From the NCBI RefSeq assembly GCF_001905665.1, contig NZ_LIVX01000004.1, positions 647,019-711,018 of the forward strand: a stretch of DNA of 64,000 nt, in the 5' to 3' direction. Positions 1 through 8,157 of this stretch are shown here, in pieces. The notes under the pieces are model-generated. The model was not told where the DNA came from. It saw nothing but the letters and a program-made list of their open reading frames with translations, and searched no databases. This DNA comes from Streptomyces sp. CB02261. GTDB taxonomy: Bacteria; Actinomycetota; Actinomycetes; Streptomycetales; Streptomycetaceae. The translations under genes and the position numbers were made by a program. Position 1 is the first letter of the stretch; every line of letters starts with the position of its first letter.

Positions 1-81
1 ACCATGCGCCCGTGGAACGACGTGACCCCGGCGGACATGCTGGACCACACCCGCCACTACACCTTCGACACGGCGGCCTGA
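1..81 (+). CDS. C-terminal end of an unidentified protein (5' truncated by window edge)
   Basis: An open frame enters from the left edge and ends with TGA at 79-81, giving 26 residues that finish in FDTAA. The coding frame has typical GC-rich third positions. The fragment is too short to assign to a family. It converges on the UvrA-like gene, whose stop lies 14 bases further on. An internal ATG at 4 exists, but the frame is open to the edge, so this is most likely the tail of a longer gene. Confidence 0.5.
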   Translation, partial: TMRPWNDVTPADMLDHTRHYTFDTAA

Positions 82-95
82 TCCGCCGGGCGGCC

Positions 96-2456
96 TCAGG
101 GCCGCCCGGCGAGCCCGGTGGACCGGGCCAGATACAGCGCGGTGCGGCTGCCCGCCGCCCGCGCCACCCGGTCCGGAGGCCCCGCCGCAACGATCCGGCC
201 GCCCTCGTCGCCGCCGCCCGGCCCCAGGTCCACGACCCAGTCGGCGGTGGCGACGACGTCCATGTCGTGCTCGACGACGACCACCGAATGCCCCGCGTCC
301 ACGAGGCCGTGGAGCTGGCGCATCAGGACCTCGACGTCCGCCGGGTGCAGCCCGGTCGTCGGCTCGTCCAGCACGTACAGGGTGGGGGAGCGGTGCGGCC
401 GCTGGAGCTCGGAGGCGAGCTTGATGCGCTGGGCCTCGCCGCCGGACAGCTCGGTGGCCGGCTGCCCGAGCCGCAGGTACCCGAGGCCCACGTCGAGCAG
501 GGCACGCAGGCTCCGGGCGGCGGCGGGGGTGTCGTCGAAGAAGGCGGCGGCGGCCTCGACGGTCAGGTCGAGGACCTCGGCGATGGTCAGTCCCCGCAGC
601 CGCACCTCGAGGGTCTCCGGGTTGTAGCGGGCGCCATGACAGTCGGGGCAGGGGGCGTACGTGCTCGGCAGGAAGAGCAGCTCCACCGAGACGAAGCCCT
701 CGCCCTGGCAGGTCTCGCAGCGGCCGCCGGTCACGTTGAAGGAGAAGCGGCCCGCCTTGTAGCCGCGCGCCCGTGCCTCCTCGGTCTCCGTGAACAGCTT
801 CCGCACGACGTCGAACAGACCGGTGTAGGTGGCCAGGTTGGAGCGCGGAGTCCGGCCGATGGGACGCTGATCGACCGTCACGAGACGTTCCACCCCGGCG
901 ACTTCCTCGGTCAGCGCGCCGACGAGCGTGGACTTCCCGGAGCCGGACACACCCGTGACCGCGGTCAGGACACCGACGGGGAAGGCCGCGTCGACCGCCC
1001 GCAGGTTGTGCCGCGTGACCGGCCCCGTCCGCAGCCACCCGGCCGGCTCCCGCACCTCCCGGCCGGGTGCGGGCGCGCGGTCGAAGAGGAAACGCCGGGT
1101 TGCGGACGCCTCGACCTCCGCGAGGCCGTCCGGCGGGCCGCTGTGCAGCACCCGCCCGCCGTGGACCCCGGCGTGCGGACCTACGTCCACCAGCCAGTCG
1201 GCGTGCCGGATGACATCGAGGTGGTGCTCGACGACGAAGACGGAGTTCCCGGCCGCCTTGAGCCGGTCCAGCACCACGAGCAGGGCCTCCGTGTCGGCCG
1301 GGTGCAGTCCCGCGGACGGCTCGTCGAGGACGTACACGACACCGAAGAGCCCCGAGCGCAGCTGGGTGGCGAGGCGCAGCCGCTGGAGCTCGCCGTTGGA
1401 CAGGGTGGGGGTGGCGCGGTCCAGGCTGAGATAGCCCAGGCCGAGTTCGGTCACCGTCACGATCCGCGCGACCAGATCCGCGGTGAGGACCCGTGCCGTC
1501 TCCGTACCCTCCGCACCCGCCTCCGCGAGGAGTCCGGACAGGGTCGTCAACGGCAGCCCGGCCAGCTCGGCGATGGTCCGGCCCGCGAAGGTCACCGCGA
1601 GCGCCTCGGGCCGCAGCCGCGCGCCGCCGCAGACCGGGCAGGGGGCGCTGGTGAGGAAACGCTCCGCCTTGGTGCGCAGGGTCGGGCTCTTCGAGTCGGA
1701 GAAGGTCCGCAGGACGTACCGCCGTGCGCTCATGTACGTGCCCTGGTAGGGGCGCTGGATGCGGTCGGCGTCCCTGACCGGGTGGACGGTGACGACCGGC
1801 TGCTCCTCCGTGAAGAGGATCCACTCCCGGTCCTTCGCGTCGAGTTCGCGCCACGGCCGGTCGACGTCGTACCCGAGGGTGTCGAGAACGTCCCGCAGGT
1901 TCTTGCCCTGCCAGGCGCCGGGCCAGGCGGCGATCGCACCCTGACGGATCGACAGCTCCGGGTCCGGCACGAGCAGCTCCTCGCTCGTGTCGTGGACCCG
2001 CCCGAGGCCGTGGCACGAAGGGCAGGCGCCGACGGCCGTGTTGGGGGAGAAGGAGTCGGAGTCGAGCCGCTCGGCGCCCTCCGGATAGCGGCCCGCCCGG
2101 GAGAACAGCATGCGCAGCGAGTTGGAGAGCGTGGTCACGGTGCCGACGGAGGACCGGGCGTTCGGCGAGGACCTGCGCTGTTCGAGGGAGACCGCCGGCG
2201 GCAGCCCGGTGATCTCGCCCACCGCCGGCGCCCCCACCTGGTGGATGAGCCGCCGTGCGTACGGGGCCACCGACTCGAAGTAGCGCCGCTGCGCCTCCGC
2301 GTAGATCGTGCCGAACGCCAGGGACGACTTGCCGGAGCCGGAGACCCCGGTGAAGGCGACGAGCGCGTCGCGGGGGATGTCGACGTCCACCCCGGCGAGG
2401 TTGTGCTCACGGGCGCCGCGGACACGGACGTACGGGTCGTGGAGTCTCTCCTGCAT
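96..2456 (-). CDS. UvrA2-like ABC excinuclease/drug-resistance ATPase
   Basis: This 786-residue protein has the tandem ABC-ATPase layout of UvrA. Walker A motifs lie at about 36-45 and 502-510 (GVSGSGKS), ABC signatures are LSNGE near 352 and LSGGE in the second half, and Walker B segments contain VLDEP. CxxC zinc-finger pairs are visible at about 145-148 (CPSC), 273-276 (CPVC) and a CETC further on. Canonical UvrA is about 950 residues. The missing length fits the UvrA2 class, which lacks the UvrB-interaction region and is tied to tolerance of DNA-binding drugs rather than to general excision repair. The start ATG is at 2456, next to a non-coding GC-rich stretch. It appears to be a single-gene unit. 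Confidence 0.88.
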   Translation of the reverse strand: MQERLHDPYVRVRGAREHNLAGVDVDIPRDALVAFTGVSGSGKSSLAFGTIYAEAQRRYFESVAPYARRLIHQVGAPAVGEITGLPPAVSLEQRRSSPNARSSVGTVTTLSNSLRMLFSRAGRYPEGAERLDSDSFSPNTAVGACPSCHGLGRVHDTSEELLVPDPELSIRQGAIAAWPGAWQGKNLRDVLDTLGYDVDRPWRELDAKDREWILFTEEQPVVTVHPVRDADRIQRPYQGTYMSARRYVLRTFSDSKSPTLRTKAERFLTSAPCPVCGGARLRPEALAVTFAGRTIAELAGLPLTTLSGLLAEAGAEGTETARVLTADLVARIVTVTELGLGYLSLDRATPTLSNGELQRLRLATQLRSGLFGVVYVLDEPSAGLHPADTEALLVVLDRLKAAGNSVFVVEHHLDVIRHADWLVDVGPHAGVHGGRVLHSGPPDGLAEVEASATRRFLFDRAPAPGREVREPAGWLRTGPVTRHNLRAVDAAFPVGVLTAVTGVSGSGKSTLVGALTEEVAGVERLVTVDQRPIGRTPRSNLATYTGLFDVVRKLFTETEEARARGYKAGRFSFNVTGGRCETCQGEGFVSVELLFLPSTYAPCPDCHGARYNPETLEVRLRGLTIAEVLDLTVEAAAAFFDDTPAAARSLRALLDVGLGYLRLGQPATELSGGEAQRIKLASELQRPHRSPTLYVLDEPTTGLHPADVEVLMRQLHGLVDAGHSVVVVEHDMDVVATADWVVDLGPGGGDEGGRIVAAGPPDRVARAAGSRTALYLARSTGLAGRP

Positions 2457-2765
2457 GGGGCGATTTTATCCACTGGGCCTCGTTTGCCCTGTTCGGGGGC
2501 CGTGCGAGGGCGGGGCGCCGGCCCGTGGCCGTGGGTCCGGCGTCGGGCGGCTCGGGGCGCGCCGGCCTTCAGACCTGTGGCCACGGCTCTGGCGTCGGGG
2601 GCGCGCCGGCTCTCCCGGGCCCGGGGTCCGGTGTCGGACGACCCGGGGCGCCGGCTCACCGTCGCGGCTCCGGCGTCGGCCCCGGGGCGCCCGTCCCCTT
2701 CCGGCCCGGAGCCGGAAGGCGTCGACCCGGGAGTGCCCGTCCCCCTCCGGCCCCAGGGCCGTACG
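2457..2765. other. Intergenic region with degenerate GC-rich repeats
   Basis: No supportable gene is seen in these 309 bases. From about 2531 to 2760 the sequence repeats a loose motif of the form GGCTCCGGCGTCGG followed by GGGGCGCCGG, four times at roughly 40-base spacing. The open frames crossing it on both strands are low-complexity. The promoter of the UvrA-like gene should lie near 2460-2500 on the minus strand. Confidence 0.5.
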
Positions 2766-3785
2766 TCAGGCGGTCCGCGGCGTCAGCCCCACGGCACGGG
2801 CCAGTCTCCGGTACGACTCGCTCAGTGCCGCCCGGTCGTAGGTGCTCGTCGTGACGAGGACCTCCTGGGCCCCGGTCTCCTCGACCGCCCGCCCCAGCGC
2901 CTCCGCCACCTGGTCCTCCGTGCCGTGCACATGGCCGCTCAGCCCCGACTCGTAGAAGCCGCGCTGCTTCTCCGTCATCGCCAGCCCCTCGATCCGCTCG
3001 GGCGCTTCGAGCGGCGGGAAGACGCCCTGGGTGCGCGAGTACGCGAGGGACCAGGCCTCCGGGATCAGCAGCTGCCGGGCCTCCGCCTCCGTCGCGGCCA
3101 CCGCGACCGTCCCGGCGACGACCACGTACGGCTCGTCGGCCCACGGGGACGGGCGGAAACCGGAGCGGTACGCGTCGACGGCGGCCAGCAGCCGGTCGCG
3201 CCCGCGCAGATCGCCGACGACCAGCGGCAGACCGGCGGCCGCTGCGATCGTCGCGCCCTCGCCGGTGGCCAGGACGAAGGGCGGGACCCGCAGGCCCTCC
3301 GCGGGCCTGGCGTGCACCTGCGGGTGCGCGGTCTGCCTTCCCGTGAACCAGCCGAGGAGCTCGGTGAGCTGCTCCGCGAAACGGTCGGCGTCGTCCTTGT
3401 CGCGCCCGAGGGCCCGGCGGATGCCGTCGGTGAAGCCGACCGAGCGGCCGACGCCCATGTCGACGCGGCCGGGGAAGAGGGACTCCAGGACGCCGAACTG
3501 CTCGGCCACCACGAGGGGCTGGTGGTTGGGGAGCATCACCCCTCCCGTACCGACGCGGACGCGGGAGGTGGCGGCGGCCACGGCGGCGGCGAGGACCGTC
3601 GGCGCGGAGCCGGCGACCCCGGGCACGCCGTGGTGCTCCGACACCCAGAAGCGGTGGTAGCCGAGGGCCTCGATCTCCCGCGCGAGGCGCACGGTGTCGC
3701 GCAGCGCCTGGGGGGCGTCCTCGCCCACCCGGGTGCGGGAGCGGTCGAGGACGGAGAAGCGGATGCCGTCGGGAAAGGTGCTCAC
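2766..3785 (-). CDS. LLM-class flavin-dependent oxidoreductase (luciferase-like monooxygenase family)
   Basis: This protein of 339 residues belongs to the bacterial luciferase-like (TIM-barrel, F420 or FMN dependent) family. Characteristic stretches are RFWVSEHHGVPG in the first 60 residues, the V-GTGGVMLPNHQPL strand near 85, and the LFPGRVDMGVGR segment typical of the MsnO8/YhbW-like subgroup. The substrate is not predictable. The GTG at 3785 is chosen as start because the homologous beta1 strand (FSVLD) begins about 10 residues later. The frame stays open upstream to 4739, but that part lies over other genes. No partner gene is apparent. Confidence 0.85.
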   Translation of the reverse strand: MSTFPDGIRFSVLDRSRTRVGEDAPQALRDTVRLAREIEALGYHRFWVSEHHGVPGVAGSAPTVLAAAVAAATSRVRVGTGGVMLPNHQPLVVAEQFGVLESLFPGRVDMGVGRSVGFTDGIRRALGRDKDDADRFAEQLTELLGWFTGRQTAHPQVHARPAEGLRVPPFVLATGEGATIAAAAGLPLVVGDLRGRDRLLAAVDAYRSGFRPSPWADEPYVVVAGTVAVAATEAEARQLLIPEAWSLAYSRTQGVFPPLEAPERIEGLAMTEKQRGFYESGLSGHVHGTEDQVAEALGRAVEETGAQEVLVTTSTYDRAALSESYRRLARAVGLTPRTA

Positions 3786-3938
3786 AAGGGGTTCAACGCC
3801 GGGTGAGGGGAGGGATTCCCGCAGGGGCGTCCGGCACGTGGGGGACCGGCCCCCGACGCGCGGCTCCCGGGCGGACCCGTGACCCGGCGTCCGGCACGCG
3901 GGCGCCGGGCCGCGGCACATGGCTCCTAGGCTGGGCCC

Positions 3939-4427
3939 GTGACAGCCGACAACCGGCCCCTGGCCGTCTTCGACCTCGACAACACGCTCGCCGCGACCGC
4001 CCACCGCCAGCACTTCCTGGAGCGGCGCCCCAAGGACTGGGACGCCTTCTTCGCCGCGGCGCCCGACGACCCGCCGCTCGACGAGGGCGTCGCGCTGTGC
4101 CGCGAGGCGGCGGTGGAGTGCGACATCGTCTACCTGACCGGGCGGCCGGAGCGCTGTCGCCGGGACACCCTCGCCTGGCTGGCCGCGTACGGACTCCCGG
4201 AGGGGCCGCTGCACATGCGCCGTCAGCGCGACTTCCGGCCGGCCCGGGTGACCAAGCTGGAGATCCTGCGCCGGCTCGGAGCGGACCGCCCGGTCAGGAT
4301 GCTCGTCGACGACGACCAGCTGGTCTGCGACGCGGCGAGGGCGGCCGGCTTCCGGGTCGTGCGCGCCCTGTGGGCGACCCCCTCGCAGGAACTGAGGGAC
4401 GCCCAGGAGAAGGAGGGCCGCACCTGA
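3939..4427 (+). CDS. HAD-superfamily hydrolase
   Basis: This 162-residue protein opens with AVFDLDNTLA. That is the DxDxT/V motif I of haloacid dehalogenase hydrolases, with Asp12 as likely nucleophile and Asp14 as general acid. Motif II is the TGRPE segment near residue 67 and motif IV the LVDDDQLV segment near 122. The small size and simple cap suggest a nucleotide or phosphate-ester phosphatase, as in the polynucleotide-kinase 3'-phosphatase-like subgroup. The substrate is unknown. The start is GTG at 3939. It runs convergently towards the dodecin gene, 29 bases away. Confidence 0.8.
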   Translation: MTADNRPLAVFDLDNTLAATAHRQHFLERRPKDWDAFFAAAPDDPPLDEGVALCREAAVECDIVYLTGRPERCRRDTLAWLAAYGLPEGPLHMRRQRDFRPARVTKLEILRRLGADRPVRMLVDDDQLVCDAARAAGFRVVRALWATPSQELRDAQEKEGRT

Positions 4428-4456
4428 CCGGCGCGCGCGGCTTCGGGGCCCCGGGC

Positions 4457-4675
4457 TCAGGCGACCTCGTCCTCCAGACGGAATCCCACCTTCAGGCCGA
4501 CCTGGTAGTGCTCGATGGAGCCGTCGACGATGTGGCCGCGGACCTGCGTCACCTCGAACCAGTCGAGGCCCCGCAGGGTCTGGGAGGCGCGGTTGATGCC
4601 GTTGCGGATGGCCTCGTCGACGCCCTCGGTGGACGTGCCGACGATCTCCGTGACGCGGTAGGTGTGGTTCGACAT
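4457..4675 (-). CDS. Dodecin family flavin-binding protein
   Basis: A 72-residue protein of the expected dodecin length. It starts with a short beta strand (YRVTEIVGTS), continues with a helix (VDEAIRNGINRAS) and ends with strands around FEVTQVRGHI and YQVGLKVGF. Dodecins assemble as dodecamers that store or buffer flavins or CoA in the cytosol. The tryptophan-containing LDWFEV segment corresponds to the flavin-stacking region. It is a single gene, convergent with the HAD hydrolase. The ATG at 4675 follows a C-rich/G-rich leader. Confidence 0.9.
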   Translation of the reverse strand: MSNHTYRVTEIVGTSTEGVDEAIRNGINRASQTLRGLDWFEVTQVRGHIVDGSIEHYQVGLKVGFRLEDEVA

Positions 4676-4833
4676 GGGGGAGGGGCTCCTCTCGGTGCGT
4701 TCCCTCCACCGTGCCCCAGGGCGCGGCGGCGCGCGACACGGCGGGGGCCGGGCGCCGGACGGGTCAGTCGACGACCGGCGGACGACTGTTCCGTACCGTC
4801 GGTAAGGGCACAGAGGGGCCGACGGGGGTGCGG

Positions 4834-4865
4834 AACGGGATGGTCAAGGACTTGACCATCCCGTT
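4834..4865. promoter_or_regulatory. Perfect 15-bp inverted repeat upstream of a solute-binding protein gene
   Basis: The left arm 4834-4848 and the right arm 4851-4865 are exact reverse complements separated by GA. The core contains TGGTC and GACCA half sites. It lies 116 bp before the lipoprotein start and immediately before a DasR-like site. It could be an operator or an RNA stem-loop. No U-tract follows it, which makes a terminator less likely. Confidence 0.6.
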
Positions 4866-4878
4866 GGTCCAGACCAGA
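4863..4878 (+). promoter_or_regulatory. Candidate DasR/GntR-type operator
   Basis: The core TGGTCCAGACCA at 4865-4876 is close to the published dre consensus of the N-acetylglucosamine regulator DasR (about 12 of 16 positions match). It overlaps the end of the perfect inverted repeat and precedes a sugar-type solute-binding protein gene. The identity of the regulator is an inference from the motif. Confidence 0.45.
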
Positions 4879-4981
4879 ATCCAGGCCACATACCCGCGCG
4901 AACACCCCGTTCGGTCCCCCCATGTCGGGTCAGCCCCCCATGCCGCACGACCCTGTGCTGAACCGCAGAAGGTGACCCACG

Positions 4982-6232
4982 TTGAAGAACCGCTTTCTCG
5001 CCTGCCCACTGGCAGCCGCCACCGCGCTCGCCCTCGCCGGCTGCGGAATGCTGCCGGGCGGCGGCGGCCAGACGAAGACCGTCGACATCTGGCTCATGCG
5101 GGACAGCGTCAGCGAGGACTTCCTCACCCGCTTCACCGAGGCGTACGAGGAGGAGCACGACGGCGTCGACCTCAAGGTCACCATCCAGGAGTGGACCGGC
5201 ATCGGGAAGAAGGTCACCGAGGCCATCCAGGGCGGCGGCGGCCCCGACGTCATCGAGGTCGGCAACACCCAGGTCGCCCAGTACGCCGACACCGAGAAGC
5301 TGTTCGACCTGACCCTGGAGTCGGTCCGCGACCTCGGCAGCGAGGACTGGCTGCCCGGCCTCGCCGAGCCCGGCAGGATCGGCGGATCCCAGTACGGCAT
5401 CCCCTGGTACGCGGCGAACCGCATCGTGATCTACAACAAGAGCCTCTTCAAGGAAGCCGGGATCAGCGAGCCGCCGGCCGACCGCGCCGAGTGGCTCGCC
5501 GACACCGAGAAGCTCGACCGCGGCGCCTCCCAGGGCATCTACCTCGCCGGCCAGGACTGGTACACCCTCTCCGGCTTCATCTGGGAGGAGGGCGGCGAAC
5601 TCGCCGTCGACAAGGGCGGCGAATGGGCCGGAGCCCTCGCCAGCCCCGCGGCCCGGCGCGGCATGGCCTTCTACAAGGAGCTCCAGTCCCTCGGCGAGGG
5701 CCCCAAGAACGCCGACGAACAGAACCCGCCGCAGGCCGAGGTCTTCGCCCGCGGCGACGTGGCCCAGCTCATCGCCACGCCCAGCGCCGTCGCCGCGATC
5801 CTCAAGGCCAACCCCGCGCTCGACGGCAAGCTCGGCTTCTTCCCGATCCCGGGCAAGAAGGCCGGCCGGCCCTGCGCCGTCTTCACCGGCGGCTCCGACC
5901 TCATCATCCCGGAGAACGCGCCCGAGCGCGGCGCCGCCATCGACGTCGTCAAGGCGCTCGCCGGCGAGAAGTGGCAGACCGAACTCGCCCGCAGCATGGG
6001 CTACGTGCCCAACAAGAAGGGGCTCGCCTCCGTCGTCGCGGGCCAGGAGGCCACCGCCGTCATGGCCGAGGGCGCCGCGCGCGGCCGGGCCACCCCCAAC
6101 TCCCCGCAGTGGGCGAACGTCGAGGCCGACAACCCCATCAAGCCGTACATGACGGCCGTCCTCCAGGGTGAGGACCCGCTGCGGGCGGCGCAGCGGGCCT
6201 CGGTCGCCATCACGGACACCCTCGCCGAATAG
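4982..6232 (+). CDS. Extracellular solute-binding lipoprotein of a sugar ABC transporter (family 1)
   Basis: This 416-residue protein has a lipoprotein signal peptide with lipobox LAGC, Cys21 being the lipidated residue. A family 1 binding protein fold follows: VDIWLMRDS start, GGGGPDVIEVGNTQVAQY near 81-98, and the WYAANRIVIYNKSLF hinge segment. It should bind an oligosaccharide or related solute outside the membrane. No permease or ATPase gene is next to it, so it must work with a transporter encoded elsewhere. The start is TTG at 4982 preceded by GAAGGTGA. The upstream inverted repeat and DasR-like site suggest amino-sugar control, but a chitobiose ligand is only a guess. Confidence 0.85.
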   Translation: MKNRFLACPLAAATALALAGCGMLPGGGGQTKTVDIWLMRDSVSEDFLTRFTEAYEEEHDGVDLKVTIQEWTGIGKKVTEAIQGGGGPDVIEVGNTQVAQYADTEKLFDLTLESVRDLGSEDWLPGLAEPGRIGGSQYGIPWYAANRIVIYNKSLFKEAGISEPPADRAEWLADTEKLDRGASQGIYLAGQDWYTLSGFIWEEGGELAVDKGGEWAGALASPAARRGMAFYKELQSLGEGPKNADEQNPPQAEVFARGDVAQLIATPSAVAAILKANPALDGKLGFFPIPGKKAGRPCAVFTGGSDLIIPENAPERGAAIDVVKALAGEKWQTELARSMGYVPNKKGLASVVAGQEATAVMAEGAARGRATPNSPQWANVEADNPIKPYMTAVLQGEDPLRAAQRASVAITDTLAE

Positions 6233-6305
6233 CATTCAGCCCGTCCACACCCGCGATCCCCCGGACGGTCACGTCGAATCCAGCCGGTCACGGAAGAAGT
6301 AAGGA

Positions 6306-6330
6306 GCCGGGCCACCGCTCGCGGCCCGGC
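6306..6330 (+). terminator. Candidate hairpin terminator after the solute-binding protein gene
   Basis: GCCGGGCC at 6306-6313 pairs perfectly with GGCCCGGC at 6323-6330 around a 9-base loop, 73 bp after the stop codon. A pyrimidine-rich run follows. The same region leads into the acyltransferase gene, so it could also be part of that gene's leader. Confidence 0.45.
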
Positions 6331-6367
6331 CCGCCCCTTCCCCTTCCGTACGCCGGAGGAGCCCGAC

Positions 6368-7234
6368 ATGTCCGCACCGACCCCCACGCTCGCCGTCCCC
6401 GGCCGGCCGCAGGCCGCCGCCCCGCTCCACGTCCCCACCCAGCCGCAGGTCCCCGGCCGGCCCGAGGCCGTCGCCGAGCGGTCCGCCCCCGCCGAGGAGC
6501 CCACGCCCCGCTACGTCGTCGAGATCGCCACGCGCCAGGAGGACGTGCGCGCCGCCCAGCGGCTGCGCCACCAGGTGTTCGCCGGCGAACTCGGAGCCCA
6601 GCTCGACGGCCCCGAGCCCGGCCTCGACAGCGACGCCTTCGACGCGTACTGCGACCACCTCCTCGTACGGGAGGAGAGCACCGGAGAGGTCGTCGGCACC
6701 TACCGGATCCTGCCGCCCGACCGGGCCGCCGTCGCCGGACGCCTCTACTCCGAGAGCGAGTTCGACCTCACCCGGCTCGCCCCCGTCCGCCACGACCTGG
6801 TGGAGGTCGGCCGCTCGTGCGTCCACCCCGCCCACCGCAACGGCGCCGTCATCGCCCTCATCTGGGCCGGCCTCGCCCGCTACATGACCAGCACCGGCCA
6901 CAACTGGCTCGCGGGCTGCTGCTCCCTCCCGCTCGCCGACGGCGGCACCCTCGCCGCCGCCACCTGGGACACCGTCAAGGCCAAGCACCTCGCCCCCGAG
7001 GAGTACTGGGTCACCCCGCACAAGCTCTGGAACGCCGACGGCATCGCCCGCCCCGAGGGCCGCACCCAGCTCCCGCCGCTGCTGCGCGGCTACCTCCGGC
7101 TCGGCGCCTGGGTCTGCGGCGCCCCCGCCCACGACCCCGCCTTCGGCGTCGCCGACCTCTACGTCCTGCTCTCGCTGCGCCGGACCGACCCCCGGTACCT
7201 CAAGCACTTCCTCTCGCTCGCCCCGGCACGGTGA
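6368..7234 (+). CDS. OlsB-like L-ornithine N(alpha)-acyltransferase (GNAT/hemolysin-like fold)
   Basis: This 288-residue protein has a Pro/Ala-rich N-terminal tail of about 45 residues, then the OlsB-type acyltransferase domain: AAQRLRHQVFAGELGAQ, the DAYCDHLLVRE strand, EVVGTYRILPP, and the EVGRSCVHPAHRNG segment typical of this family. OlsB joins a 3-hydroxyacyl chain from ACP to ornithine to make lyso-ornithine lipid. Its stop overlaps the start of the next acyltransferase by four bases (GTGA), giving an olsB-olsA order for a complete ornithine-lipid route. Assignment of the substrate rests on this pairing. Confidence 0.78.
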   Translation: MSAPTPTLAVPGRPQAAAPLHVPTQPQVPGRPEAVAERSAPAEEPTPRYVVEIATRQEDVRAAQRLRHQVFAGELGAQLDGPEPGLDSDAFDAYCDHLLVREESTGEVVGTYRILPPDRAAVAGRLYSESEFDLTRLAPVRHDLVEVGRSCVHPAHRNGAVIALIWAGLARYMTSTGHNWLAGCCSLPLADGGTLAAATWDTVKAKHLAPEEYWVTPHKLWNADGIARPEGRTQLPPLLRGYLRLGAWVCGAPAHDPAFGVADLYVLLSLRRTDPRYLKHFLSLAPAR

Positions 7235-8157
7235 ACGGGACCACGGCCCTCTCGCCGTGGCTCCCCACGGCGCCCTGCACCCCGGGCCACTGCGCCGCCC
7301 ACCCGGAGACCGTGCACCGCGCCGGAGCGGCCGCGGCCGGAGCCGTCCGAGCCTCGGTGCGGCTGACCGCCGGTCTCCTCACCGTCCTCGTCGGCGTCCT
7401 GCTCGCTCCCGCCTCCGGCCTCCTCCCGGCCGCCACCCGGCTCGCCCTCGTCCGGCACTGGCTGCGGGCGGTGGTGCGCGCCTTCGGGGTACGCGTCCGG
7501 TACGAGGGAGCCCCCGACGCCACCGGCCCCCTCCTCGTCGTCGCCAACCACGTCTCCTGGCTCGACATCCCGCTGATCGCCGCCGTGCTCCCCGGCCGGA
7601 TGGTCGCCAAGGCCGAGGTGCGCCGCTGGCCCGTCCTCGGCACGCTCGCAGCGCTCGGCGGCACCCTGTTCATCGACCGGGACGGCCTCAGAGCCCTTCC
7701 CGGCACCGTCCGCGCCATGACCGCGGTGCTGGCCGGCGGCGGCCGGGTGATCGTCTTCCCCGAGGGCTCCACCTGGTGCGGGCGGGCCGTCGGACGCTTC
7801 CGGCCGGCCGCGTTCCAGGCCGCCCTGGACGCCGGCTGCGCCGTGCAGCCGGTACGGATCGACTACCGGCCCACCGACGCCGCCGCGTACGTCGGGGACG
7901 ACCCGCTCGCCGCCTCACTCTGGCGGGTCGTCACCACCCGGCGTCTCACCGCCGTGGTCCGGGTACCGGAGCCCCTTCCGGGGGTCCGGTACCCGGACCG
8001 CCGCGCCCTCGCGGCCGCGGCGGAGCGGGCAGTCGCTCAGCGGGCCGTGGCTCAGCGGGCCGTCGCCAGCGACAGCGCGAACCTGCCCTCGCTGTCGGTC
8101 CACCAGCGCTCCAGGTCGAGGCCCGCCTCCGCCAGCTCGTCCCGTACACCCGCCTGA
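7231..8157 (+). CDS. OlsA-like / PlsC family 1-acyl-sn-glycerol-3-phosphate acyltransferase
   Basis: A protein of 308 residues with a hydrophobic N-terminal helix (about residues 47-70), then the acyltransferase motifs NHVSWLD (NHxxxxD, motif I) near 108 and FPEGST (motif III) near 177. It would add the second, ester-linked acyl chain to lyso-ornithine lipid or to lysophosphatidate at the membrane. The GTG start at 7231 is fixed by the overlap with the OlsB-like gene. The C-terminus contains a repeated RAVAQ peptide and runs 106 bp into the 3' end of the convergent egtD gene, which is unusual. Confidence 0.8.
   Translation: MNGTTALSPWLPTAPCTPGHCAAHPETVHRAGAAAAGAVRASVRLTAGLLTVLVGVLLAPASGLLPAATRLALVRHWLRAVVRAFGVRVRYEGAPDATGPLLVVANHVSWLDIPLIAAVLPGRMVAKAEVRRWPVLGTLAALGGTLFIDRDGLRALPGTVRAMTAVLAGGGRVIVFPEGSTWCGRAVGRFRPAAFQAALDAGCAVQPVRIDYRPTDAAAYVGDDPLAASLWRVVTTRRLTAVVRVPEPLPGVRYPDRRALAAAAERAVAQRAVAQRAVASDSANLPSLSVHQRSRSRPASASSSRTPA

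Noticed and set aside
12..3806. Very long open frame (1264 codons) on the plus strand
   Set aside because: It is antisense to the UvrA-like and luciferase-like genes, has no family motif and is biased to Pro/Gly/Arg, as expected for a shadow frame in high-GC DNA.
4834..4865. Rho-independent terminator of an upstream gene
   Set aside because: The nearest upstream gene points the other way (dodecin on the minus strand starts at 4675), and no T-run follows, so an operator is more likely.
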